Source of the DNA: Ceratorhiza oryzae-sativae
Taxonomy: Eukaryota > Basidiomycota > Agaricomycetes > Cantharellales > Ceratobasidiaceae
Direction: 5' to 3'
Assembly (NCBI GenBank): GCA_030998015.1
Contig: JARWMV010000235.1
Coordinates: 1,302,001 to 1,366,000, forward strand
Length of the DNA: 64,000 bases
The first letter of the stretch is position 1, and each line of letters opens with the position of its first letter. The position numbers and the translations under genes were made by a program. This document shows, piece after piece, positions 48,862 through 60,869 of the stretch. Under the pieces are notes generated by a model. The model did not search any database. It was not told where the DNA came from and saw only the letters and a program-made list of their open reading frames with translations.

Positions 48862-51800
48862 CTAGTATCCAGAGGGACGCGCATGTGATTGCGATGTATC
48901 ATATGCACGAATAAGCCTGGCCTGATCTTGTTTCCCACCATCTTCGGTTTGACTGAATGCAAAACCGCGATTCTTGCGCATACGCTGCACCGCTCGAACC
49001 TTTTTGATAGCCTTTTGGAATTGCTCTTGTCGAGGGCGATAGTCGGGGATGTTGTATTTCTGGAGTTCCTGAGCAATGTGATATGACGCCGGGTGATAGG
49101 TGCGGCGATAGCTAGGGAGAAATGGTTGTTAGTGAATGATTGGGACGCATACACCTGGACACTCACTATTTCCATACGTAGTCTCGGATAAGACAGACCA
49201 TGGGTAGCAGCAGAATCGTGAGGTAAAACACCCAGTCTGTCCACAGCCGGGGAACAATTCCGGCGTACTCGGTCGAAAATCCGATGGCTGGTGCTATCAC
49301 GGCGTAAAGTGGCAAGAAGATCATTGTGAAGACGAAGGACCCCGGAATGGCTAAAGTGGATGGGGATAAGATTATGTCTAAACGAAGTCGAAGTTGAGAC
49401 TAACCAGCAACGGTATATTTTGTCCATAGACTATTGCAAGGATCAATTAGCACAATTCCTGCATCGCTGAACGTCACATACTCTGAAACCAGCGCAGCTT
49501 TTCCCAAGACAGTCAATAAGACCGCTAGATATAGGGTGGTCCCCCAGAACCAATGCCCGGTATCGAGTCCAGCACTAGCTCCAGAACCTTGTTTGAGATC
49601 TCCCCAGAACAGAATAACTGAAAATCCGAAGAGCACCTGCGAGTTGGTGGTTTAGCGATGGGTCAGACTGCTTCACGAAAGCACCTACCAAACTGTGATA
49701 TATTGCATTTGCAAACCACAGCCAGAAACTCATCGGTGTGAAGAACGCATTTTGTTGTCCAAGCATATACAGTTGTGGATATCGGTCCAACATGCGTGCT
49801 GAAACGAACTGGTCGAATATACCAATCACGAGGGGTGGGAGAACTGTGAATATGACGTTGTAGTAGGAGAGCGTCCAGGACTCGTATGCAATTTGGCCGG
49901 AGAAGTTGTTGAAGAACGAGTACTGCCGACAAGAAGAGTTAGTTAAAGAGGGCGAAACGACATTAATCCATCACATACCCAGAACTGCGTCATGTACAGC
50001 ACGATATTCTTGTAGAACGAGTCTACACGGTGCATGTTAGACCAAAACACTTGACAAAGGCCTGCAGACTCACAAAGAATGAGTTTTGACAACCGCTGAT
50101 AGCTCCATGACCCGTGCACAAGCAGTAGTTTCCTTAGGTATCTGAACTGGGATATTGCGACATCAGCAGAACGAGCAGCTTGCAACCCCTACGTACAGAC
50201 GACACATTAAATACGATTGTTCAACGATAGAGTGGAAATCATACCTCAACGCCAGAAATACCAACTCCAACATGGGCAGCCTGGATCATGCTGACATCAT
50301 TGGCGCCATCGCCAATCGCAAGCAAAATAGACTTTTGGTTTTTCTTGACGAGCTTGACGACAAGAGCCTTTTGGAGAGGCGATACACGGCCTGAAACCTA
50401 ACATGAGCCAAACATAGCCACACTCATTTAACCAAAAACAACTCACAGCAAACCACGGCTTTGCACAGGATAGCTAGTTCTAAAAAGTCCTTTGACAGTT
50501 CCTTTTCGAGGGCAAAAGTCAAACTTTTTCCGTCTGGGACCTCGTATCAGACTCTGTGTTTGGAACTGTGGGGGACTGAAACCCACCAATGACTAGTGCC
50601 AAATCTTCCAGTTCACCCGACTTGCGTTGGTTCTTGATCGCGTTCAGCCGTTTCGTGATGAACTCGCGTGTGTCATGCGCGTTCTCTTCGTTGACGATGA
50701 CCTAAAACCAAGATGTCAACTCACGAGAACGATGAGCCAATTGGATGGGTATTACCAAGTTCATGGACTCGGAAATTAACCGACATGACATTCCAATATT
50801 GATCGCAGTCTCTTGACGGTCGCCAGTGAGAACCCACACCTGCCAATCCGCCCGGAAATCAACATCCGTTCCATTCCACTCAACGTAATATTTACCTTGA
50901 TCCCAGCCATTTGAAGAGTATGGATCGTCTCCGGCACGCCTTCCTGAAGCTTATCCTCAATAGCCGTGGCGCCGAGTAAAAACAGTTCCTTTTCGATAAT
51001 CTCCGCTGCTTTGTCCAGTGCTTCACCTCGCCCGTTGATCGTTGCGGCCGCCTGGTCGTAGATTGCCGCCCATTGCTGGTACTCGGCTTCGGGGACCTCG
51101 CGCATCGCGACGCACAGCGTTCGGAGACCCTCTGTTGCATAGTCCTGAATCACGTCACTCGGAAAATCAGCCGCGCTCGGCGAGGCAGGCTGCTACAAAG
51201 TGAAACGCACCTCGAGGTGAACCAGGGTTTGTTCGGTGTATGGTTGGTTCTTGCTCAAACGCTCCAGGATGACAGTATCCGCGCCTTTGCAGTACAACTT
51301 GATCTTTCCATCCGGACCCCGAACCACCGTCGACATGCGTTTCCGGGTCGAGTTGAACTCGCATACGTTGAGAATATCGAATTGTTGAGATTGACCAGCG
51401 ATTTCCACGAATACGGATTTAGGTTTGCGTTGCTGCGGTCGTGTTAGCCAATGCAGCCCTGAAAAGACCGACGGATGGGCGACTTACGTAGAACTTGTAT
51501 CCTAATAGCTCAGCTCCAGCAACCAATGCAGCTTCATCCGGGCTACTCGCTTGGTACACGAGCTTCTCGTTCTTGATCTCGGGAATGACAGTGTGACAGA
51601 CCGCTAACAAGCTCAAAAACTCCCTGATGACGAACACCTCCTGCCCAGCCCCATGGGCACCACTCCCACTAGGCAAATTGATCCCCTCTGCACGTTCGAG
51701 TCTTTTCAATTCAGCAAACGTTCGCTGGCCGCCGATGACCTCTCCAGTCTCGGTCACTTCGCCTCGTTTGCTTTCATCCACGACGTCGGCATAAGCCACA

Positions 51801-53993
51801 CCCGCAATCGAAGCTTGTCTGAATTCCATCTCGTTGCGAGTGAGGGTGCCAGTTTTGTCAGAGAAAATGTACTCGATCTGACCCAGTTCTTCAACGAGCG
51901 AGGATGTTCGGCACAGAGCGGGGGTGTCGGTCTGGGCGTAATACATGTCTAAATCCGAGTTGATCAATTGGGCCTGTTGGTATTTGACCACTTCCATAGT
52001 GACGATCAGGCTGGATTTGTTAGATAGGATAAGTTGCAGAGACAGATCAGATGCAAATAAGGGGAAAACGCACGATATAGGAATCAAGTTGTTGTACAGA
52101 ATGACAAAAGTCAGGATATCCTCGATGAATCCCTTGGCTAAAAAACAACGACTCAGTCAGCTGATCGACTGAATCAAACTGCCAACGAACCTCTGCCGCC
52201 GAGGGATTCGGTACTGTACAAATACCACTGCTTTTGCGCAAAGAACCACTACAATAGCTATGTGCTTAGCCAAGATCGAGCACAAGGCTAGACGCTTACT
52301 TGACGAATACTACTCCCAATGGTAGATGTCAACGAGAGGGCCAGGAGTACAATGAACAGGAACACAATCTGAAGGTTGACCTGCCGTTCCACAGCAGTTC
52401 GTTTGATCGGCGCAGCCCTATGCCTCTATTAATCCCTGATCGCTTCGACACAAGATACAATTGAAAACTTACGTAGCATTCCTCATCAACTTGGTCTCGT
52501 GTCCCGTAAACACTACAACCCCATAGCACCATGGAGTGTTCCTCAACTGTGCACCACGGAGCAACATCTGATCCGGACTCATCGGTACCTTTTGGCCGCC
52601 AGCGAGTTCAAACGTCCCTTCGTACGTGTAGAGCGAGTTGTTTGGCTGTTCAGAGCGGAGGTGACCAGCGAGACGGGCTACCGCCGCTGCCGAAGTAAGG
52701 TGCGCGGTGTTAGTGTGAGCTTGCTTAATCTTGAGATTTGTTTCGCTGATGAGGTTTTGACATGAGTCCAGGGCAAGACAATTTGGAAAAAGAGTGACAT
52801 ACCCATCAAGATTACTGGTCTCGATGTATGCCAGGCCTTCCGGTTCTGAACTTGCTAATAGGAGCATATCGGCCGGTATGAAGCCATCGCTTTCTAACCT
52901 GTATAATTACTCCAGATCAGCAACCACCCAGAATCCACGGTGCACCAACTATATTCACCGAATGACATCTCCGACTCGAACCTCTTTCCACGACTTGGTT
53001 ACGAACGACACGGTGTTAGGGTCAAGGACTTGGCAGGTCCTAGCATTGAGCTCGGCGTCCGATTGGTGCCGTTTCTAGCTCGGAAGGATTGATTCGAGAT
53101 GAAAAGGAGGCCAAGGGTGTCACTTACCAAGTCTTCCGAGACCTCCTTGAATGCTGATGCCAGCAAGACAAGAGACAAGGGTGCAATTGTCGTATACCGA
53201 TTGGTAGGACTGACACCGGGCACTTGTTGGATGAGGGCAGTAAAGAGAAAGAAAACGTTGGCATATTTGGAAAATTGCTCTGCCACGAGAATATTATGAG
53301 CTCGAGCTATGTGGATAATGCAAGAGACAACATACCAACGAGAAACTTGGGCAAAAACGTAGCAAGGTTGTACTTGCTCGTACTGACATAGTTGGTCGGG
53401 TATCCCTCCGAAAGGTTCCTCGCAGCGTCGTTGAGCCATATCGTCCTCTCGCCCTCCAGCACTTTCTCCTTCGCCCATGGCCACTTCCATCCGCCTCCCG
53501 GTTTCTTCATCGCAGCTTTTACCCCTCCCGCAGCAGATCTACTGGGTGTTGGTGCCGACCGTGAAAGCGTGGGCTGATTGACGGGCTCATCGTCGTCAAA
53601 GTTCCACCCTTGGGGCGTTCCATCCTTCCCCAACGCAACTGTGCTCGTGCTGGCACCCACACCGGCAGGCGCAGCAGCATTCGCCGTCAGCCCGAGGCTC
53701 GGCGTCGACATTCCGTACGCCTGGCCAGGGGCAGCATGCTTGTCCCCAAAGGGGTTTCCACGCCCATCGCCAAACGGGTTCGAGTCGTCTTCGTCGTCAT
53801 CGTCGAAGAACGGGTCCATGCGTTGGCCGGCGGGTGGCGAAAGCGCATTTTGGGGAGGTGGGTACGTGGAGGCCTGGGTGTAGGAGCCTTGGTTTCCGGA
53901 TGGCTGGTACTGGCGCGCGGCTGCTGGGTTGGAGCGCGAGACGAGCGATGCAAAGTCGTCTGGGGTCGGTGGGGGAATTTCCCGCTGAGACAT
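48862..53993 (-). CDS. DRS2: P4-type ATPase, aminophospholipid flippase (Drs2)
   Basis: Ten-TM lipid flippase of the trans-Golgi/endosome that moves phosphatidylserine to the cytosolic leaflet with a Cdc50-type partner. ATG at 53993; first exons 53993-53336, 53279-53128, 53074-52959, 52898-52803 and 52745 onward; many small introns follow; TAG at 48864-48862. The cytosolic N-terminus has a [13 protein letters not shown] acidic/NPF stretch, the kind used in endocytic sorting. Then [43 protein letters not shown], phosphorylation site [50 protein letters not shown]-type block and [19 protein letters not shown], then the C-terminal TM bundle ([31 protein letters not shown]). The C-tail carries [19 protein letters not shown], a typical Drs2 regulatory tail. 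No break was noticed. Confidence 0.95.
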
Positions 53994-55802
53994 GGTGATT
54001 GTCGCGTGTGAACACCCAAGTTATAAGCCTGGTCTCTCTTTCAGCTGAGCGTGCGACACAGCCGCGTTAGCCGGCCCGCAGCGCGCAAAAAGTATTCGCA
54101 ATGCCCACCCTACGTCAAGTCCTGCTCGCGTTGTGTATAAATCCAAAGTACAAGGCCAGATATATCTGGGGATTATAGGTGTCGATACAGGGGCTCCCCC
54201 TGGAGTCGTTCGGCGTTGACGCGGTAAGGTGAGAAAACGATGGATGGTCTCGGTTGCCCTCTCCATTTGTCAGGATTATCGCAGTCCGCGCTTCATGGCC
54301 CGTATCAGATAAGATCAAGGTCCAAACATTATGTCATATTTTCAGGGGCGCTCCACTTCTGGAGTTGCCAGGTGTTGACAAGAGTCACCAGCAGATATAC
54401 ATAAACCCACCAAAATGATCTAGTAAACACCCATGTCACATGAACAGCGTGCCCAACTAACAACTGCGAGGTATTCTATTGCAATATTCGTTCCCCACCT
54501 TTGAAGCAATCACTCGATGTATGCATTCTACCTCGTCTTCACACCCACATAATAATGGTGCTGATGCTTTGCTGCATGGCCGGAATGGCCTCAAGCCACT
54601 TGGGTGGGTAATTTCACCATCGGATGAAAGACTAGGACTGGTCGAAAACTAAATAAGAACTTTTATAAATAGAAAAGATGCAAGGCTGGTTTGAAGTCCG
54701 AAGCTCAGCGGGATGGCTGGTTGCTCTATGTTTATTCCAGCGCGAGTCAGGGCAAAATCCTGGCCATCAAAAGCTGTTCAACTCAATCGTCCGGCAGCGC
54801 AATGTCAGTTGCTTCGAAAGGGAACATGTGAAACATACGGTGGCAGTCCAGCCGGCCGATGGGCTTATTACAGCCTGAGGTTTCCCTGGTTGTTGGATTG
54901 AGAGTCGCCACGTTCTGGCTTTAGCATGGCTGATGATTCAAGCCACGTTGTCACCAACGTGTTACCAGGCCGTCCGCCTAAGTTTAGTAACCCCTATCAA
55001 AAGCCGTTACCCCCTTGCCTACACACTGGCACTTCACAGAAACTATAATGCCATTCCAAGAAACCCTATTGGTATAGATGAGCACACTCAACTCCATCGC
55101 ATGGCTTGCCGTCTGCCTTTTTTGCGCTTCGGTGCAAATTGCGTGATTCACTAAACCGAACAACAACATATTGGGTGAGTTTCATGGTATCGTAGTACTT
55201 TTGTCACCATGCGTACCAGTTGCAATGGGAACCCCAAAAAGTCCGGTTGGCGCTCACTGCCAAACCACCTAATCGGCGCTAGGGCGATGAGCCAATACAC
55301 TATGCGCATATTGAGACATACAGTGTGAATCTCGACTCTCCGCTGATTGGACGCGCGCTCGATAATGAATCGCACTCGGTCTAGACAACTTAACCGACGT
55401 CGGTTAGGAACGGGACTAACGCTTAACGCTGATATGTGCGTGAAATGCAATGCATACGGGTGACCTGCGGGGTTTAGCGGGTTCCGGGATTGCCACTTAC
55501 GAATGACGCTACATCGGGATCTCTTCGAGGCACTATGGATATCCTGCAAGTATGACTTGGTCTTGTGTAGTGAGGTGTCCATAACAGGCTTCGAGATAGC
55601 CTAAGCGATCACCATATGATTCTACTAGTTCTACCCTAGTAGTTAATTCGGTTACATGAATTAAATTAAAATGAATCCTGAGTGTGTTTCAAAGTTCAAG
55701 ACGACGCGTGCTTGGGCATAGTTTAATAATGAAGGGGGAGAGATATGCGAGCTTGGTCGCGTTGGCACGTTGTTAAACCAACCATTCAGGTGGGTTGCTC
55801 CC
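53994..55802. other. Intergenic
   Basis: 1.8 kb between the flippase start (-) and the stop of the minus-strand gene at 55803. Only short, mutually overlapping ORFs. The part next to 53994 is the flippase promoter. Confidence 0.35.
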
Positions 55803-57262
55803 TTATAGACCTTGCGAAATAACTGCAGCAACGAAGAAAATGAAACCCCAAACCAAAAGGGCTTGAGGCATAGCGTTAATGATGGCTATCCTCTGTACGC
55901 CGTATGCATATTCCTCTCGTTGCTGAAAGTAAGCTGACTACAGACGTTTGTTAGAATAATGACTCGTCGGGGGATAATGAAACACGGGACTAACGGCATC
56001 GGCGGCATGGTCGCCGAGATTCTGTGATTCGTTCAGAAGATAATACACGCCCGCAACAGATCCCAGCCCAGCCAGTAGTGAAAGGGTCGAGAGGACTCTA
56101 AAGGGGCGAACTGACTGGCTGTTGATCAACAGTGAGGCACTGACAATAAAAGCGGGCCACGTGAGAATGTCATCGCCAATGTTTGGCCGCTGTTGTGCTT
56201 ACATTACTAGAACACATGCCTGTAATACAACGACAATCATAACCCAAGTCAGTATCGGCACCGAACACCAATGTAACGGGTCTTGGGCCTACCAAATGCA
56301 GAACTTGCTGCCATTCCTCTTCGTTCCGCGCTTTCAATTTCCTCCATTCTTGGGTGTAAGCGATCCTGTCAGCCCATGCCCGAGAGCATCGCAGCAAGTG
56401 GGCGCCTGGGCCGTGGAACATGAGCTTATCCATTGTCATGTAAACTCCGGTAAACCTTGGTGGGCGCTCGGAGATGGTAATGAATCGGTCAAGCCGCGCT
56501 TCTGGTGTTCCGTATCGGTTAATGACTCGGCTTTGCAACAACATATTCCAAATTCGAGCTGCTCAGGTAGAATCAGAGGGCGTGGAGGAGCGGATTTGCG
56601 AAAAACACCATACCAACTGCGTATGTTTGGTGAACATCCATTTTATCACTAAACTCTTTGATGGTCTTGAGGTGCTTGACGAGTTGTTCTGCTGACATGG
56701 GAGAAGTTGAGCCGTCTGAAGTAGCTGCATCAATGGCAGAGCTAGCCATTACGTCCATTAATTCCTGTCGGTCCTCAACGGAGGAAAAAACAGGGGCAGG
56801 GAAATTCTCCATGTGGATCCAGTACTCGTGGTCATGTCGGGATGGCGTAGCTCCAGAGAAAGAGTCCGGAAGTTGTTGGTCCACCCAGATAACCATCTTA
56901 TGATCATGGACTGCAACATAATAGTCCGCTTGCAAGTCGCCCTTGATCTCGACGAACACAGTAACTTGAGCCTTGGCGATTGCGTCGCCACAACGCGTCA
57001 ATATGTTATTACCAATGATCCTATGCGTGTTGGTGGTAGGCTGAGAAGACACTACTTTGCCATCAAAGTATATTAAAGAGCCTTCCGGATGTATGGCATG
57101 GCTCCCAGAAATCAGAGAACGAGAGATCCCGGATTTGTTCAATATACGGGCTCCTGAGACATTGGCTGTCTGGGCGAAGAACGGATCGGTGCAAGACACA
57201 AATCGATTGACTTGCGTCGGAGCAATAGGGTTGAGAGTGTAGGCAACATCAGTAGGAGGCAT
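55803..57262 (-). CDS. Unnamed fungal family protein B with C-terminal TM helices
   Basis: Five exons (57262-56614, 56558-56293, 56219-56203, 56139-55995, 55922-55803) join in frame to 398 residues. The N-terminal half holds HPEGSLIYFDGKVV, ADYYVAVHDHKMVIWVDQQ and HDHEYWIHMENFPAP, motifs shared with the gene at 46957. The middle is helical: ARIWNMLLQSRVINRYGTPE, GAHLLRCSRAWADRIAYTQEW. The C-terminus has hydrophobic segments (ACVLVIASLLI, LSLLAGLGSVAGVYYLL, ALLVWGFIFFVAAVIS), so it is membrane anchored. Exon 3 is only 17 nt. The family is recurrent in agaricomycetes; its function is not known to me. Gene A looks like a shortened relative without the anchor. Confidence 0.7.
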
Positions 57263-59994
57263 GGAGTGGAACCTAGCATATAGGTGTGTAGAATGGGAGC
57301 TGCTCGTGCGATGGTCAACGAAAAATGCTGGGCTTTACATCTGGAGGAAAACGCCGATCAACGCGAATACATCTAATTTCCCGCTCATCACTAGTTTGAT
57401 CGGCAATTGCCGAATTGATTGACTGATTGGCCCATTAGTTCCGGACATAAATTCTGTGACTCAATGTGCCAAATTCTGTTATTTCGTATCACTTTCTGAA
57501 ATAGAACATGACGCGCCAAATTTGGCCCAAAGTGGATCACTCTTCTATGGCCAGTGCAATGGAAGTGTGACATGGCCTAAGCACCCAGTTCGGAGTTGGC
57601 TGCAATCAAAGGGACACAAAAACATCGCATGTCTGAGACCCTACAGCAGTGCAGGTGACTACTGCGTATCACGAGTAGTAACTCGTGTATTTCACTGGTG
57701 GGGTGCCACCCACGATGCAAAGTAATTACGACCGATGACGTACAACAACGCAATTACATTGCGGTGGCTTTTGTTGTTTAATGTTGCTGTGAATATCACG
57801 CTTCAGGGCTTTTCGCCTGTTGCAGCATGCTCAATCGATGACGCGGTACTAGAACCACACGATGTTTGTAAAAGGAGGTTGGGACGTAGCCCGTGAGACG
57901 GCGGCCTGGCCACACGTCCAGCGGAAGGAACCATGAGAGACACATGACCACTGGGTCTTGCCCCGAGGCCCACTACCGACTTGCGCACACATGGCTGCGC
58001 TCTCGGTGTGTTATGCAAAAGCCTCAACATTTAGCTAGTCAATAGTAGCACCCCAGGATCTAACTCAGCCCTGGGGCGCACACTGCATCCGGTAGCCCTA
58101 GTAGCCCCTACAAATTTGGGCATAGTAAGTTCTTCACAGCTTACTTGGACCTGAAGCTACATTTACTACCTAGACTTCGGGTGTTTTGCGGGGCGGGGCT
58201 TCCCCGCCTACCGTCGCTCACTTTGGTTTGTCGCATTTGACAGATTTTTCAAATACAATATGGTGTTAGTCGTAGTTCGCGCCCATGTGTTTACCAGGAC
58301 GATCATCAGAGTCACACTCTGGGCGACCCGAAATCCCTATCCTATCGTGTATCCCGAGCCTGGCTATCACCCCCTATGTACATAGATAGGCAAATGTCGA
58401 GCTCCAGGCGACCAGAGCGAGCGAGAAACCCCATGATACTATGCAGTCTGGCCATAAGGAGTCATTAGAATCGTTGACTACTCAAGTGGCTAGATCCGGC
58501 TTCGGGCTCCGGCCCCTGGAGCGTCGTTTGGTGATATTGCCTTTACATGCCATCTAGTTACTTTGCTCGTCGGTAATAGGTGATTTTTTTAAGAAAATGG
58601 TATGAGTCCCAGAGCGTCGCCTTGGACAACTCTAACCTTGATCGGAAACATTAGAACCCGGCCAAGTCATACCTGGGGGTGGATTTTGATTTTCGGAGAT
58701 ACCATGAGCTGGCCCATTTCTCGCCAATTCTGAATCTTCCTGGTGTAATTCATGTCCGGGGAGGCAAATAAATGCGCTTATAAGTACTCAAATATACTAG
58801 CCATCTCTCAGTCGAGTGTGAAATATTTCTGACACATACTGCGAGGCCTGTCGCTTGCTTGAGTCGAGTGGGTGTAGACCCGTTTCTCACCAGATTCGGC
58901 TTGCATAGGACGTCTGCAGTGGTTCGGCGATATTATCCTTCTGGGGACATTTACCTTACCATGTTTGGGCTATTGCCCCAGCAAGCCGGTGATGCCTTGC
59001 GTGGGCTCCAGTTGGCTTCGAACCGAAGGTCCTTGAGTGTATGCACTCATGACTCTCCCTCGTCAGCCGCAACGAAGCTTGTTTTATTCCCTGCCGTAGT
59101 TGAAGTTGCCTCATGTATGTTAGTATTTATTATACAGTTTATTAGTGTACACTGCCGAATCGTTCCAGGCTCACGAGCACAACACGGGCTTGTGACCGAT
59201 TCAGGAACCCTCATGATGCAATTTCAGCATGAGGATCGATCATGAGCTCAAATGTCCTCACGGTTCCTGGCGGATTTGCCAGTTACAATGACCGATCAGC
59301 GGGAAAGTGGATAGGTTGTGGAAGGGTCTGTGGGGCGCTTGTGGATGAGATAATCCAGCGATCTACTACAACGCCGAACGGTGGGTAGCGACTGCTGTAC
59401 GGCGAAAAACCCCTACCTCGGTCACTCCATGCCTTTCGCTCCCCGTTGACAGGTCTGTTCAGGCTGCATTCTACGTAGGAATAGGAATGGGCTACTCCTA
59501 GTCACCCACCAATTTGGTGAATATTCCACTTAGTGTGTGCCGGAGAAAACGGGGTAGGGCTTTCTCGCCGTACACTACTAGCGACCAATACCCCCAGTCA
59601 TAATTGGTAAAAAGATAGACTTGTACCACTCAAATTATTCTCGAAGATTTCAATTTAGATAAATATCACTACCATACTGTGAGATATTGAACGATTGTTA
59701 TGTGTTGGTCACATATCGAGTGCATCCGGTTTTGCACCGGAAACGTGTGTGAATGGGGAGAGTATCAAGAATCAGATTTATTGCTTTCCAAGCACAGGGT
59801 GGTATGACTGCGCATTTCTCTCAGAAATGACTGGGTGGGTCTTTGTTGGGGACCGTCCCCGAGCGCCCTTCGCTTGTGTCAACTGCGCGGCTCCGAAGCG
59901 CCTGGTGCCTAACTCGCTTATTCTCAGTTTGGCCCATCTCAATCGCAATGCAGCCTCTCATGATGCGCTCGAGAGCGCAGGATTCACTATAGGC
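57263..59994. other. Gene-poor gap
   Basis: 2.7 kb without a convincing gene. Contains a GC-rich perfect hairpin at 58192-58208 (seven-base arms ggcgggg/ccccgcc, three-base loop) and several unconserved ORFs (57456-57725; 58859-59245). An open frame starting at 59695 runs into the eIF4G-like remnant. Confidence 0.35.
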
Positions 59995-60480
59995 CCGAAC
60001 ACTGTATTCTGCCCCAAGGGGATCAGGACGCCGAATCCAAATTTGAACATTGCCCCTGCACCAGCAAGTTCAGGTGAGCTTGCGCCTGGTTGTACTTGTT
60101 GGAAGTGTACGCAGTGGAGATAGTAGAATAGGATGTATAATCGTAGCTAAAGGCAGAGCGCATATATGCGATGCTACACAATAAGAGAAAAAGTACAAAG
60201 GAGAGATAGCGACAATAGTAACTAAGAGAGATAAGAGACAAAGTTACATGCAGTACAATAGTAACCGAGTCATTCGTTTGTCCTTACAACAGTACTTGGG
60301 GATTGGAGATCATACTGACGGTTGGGTTTTTTGTAGGTACGACCGAGAATTCCTGCTTCAGTTTTATCAATTTCTGTAAGAAGAAGCCAGACTCCCTTCG
60401 CTTGGGGCGATCATTCTTGTCCAGGAGACCCAGGAGGCAGCATCGGCACTTTGGGGCTGGCCCTATATGCACACGTGACG
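59995..60480 (+). pseudogene. Decayed eIF4G segment upstream of the MIF4G domain
   Basis: Two short blocks match the stretch that precedes the MIF4G domain in fungal eIF4G. The first is CPKGIRTPNPNLNIAPAP (about 60010-60063), like the YPEGVxxPxPELN motif. The second is RYDREFLLQF (60336-60365) followed in another frame by FCKKKPDSL, like the eIF4E-binding RYDRxFLLQF...CKEKPDSL. They are split by an intron-like gap (60074-60335, gtgagc to ttgtag) and by at least two frame shifts, and continue in a third frame (PSLGAIILVQ). No intact reading frame links them to the downstream MIF4G exon. Confidence 0.6.
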
Positions 60481-60869
60481 CTCTATGTAACTTGGAAAGT
60501 TGCGCGTCGAACGAGTGTGCCAGAAGGGATCGCAACCTGCTGTTGCTGCAGCTCAGTAAACATTAGGTATTCGACTGGAGATACTCCAGAGCAAAGCAAG
60601 AAGCGGTTTTTGAGGTTCGGGAGAAAGTCCTCAAACTGGAATTTGACGTGTTCGGATCAGCTTAGCGCCAGGCGCAGACCAAGTGGCAACTTTTGCCATC
60701 GCCATCTCCATCTTGTGGTGCTCAGTATTACAAATCCGTCCGGGTTCATTTTTACAATAAAGGGTGCCCCTATCGCCAGGGAACGTCAATATAATTACCT
60801 GATACTATATTTGCGACAGTAAGTCAGCAGCATCCCAGTCGCTGAGCCACACTTAACTTTCCACCAGCG

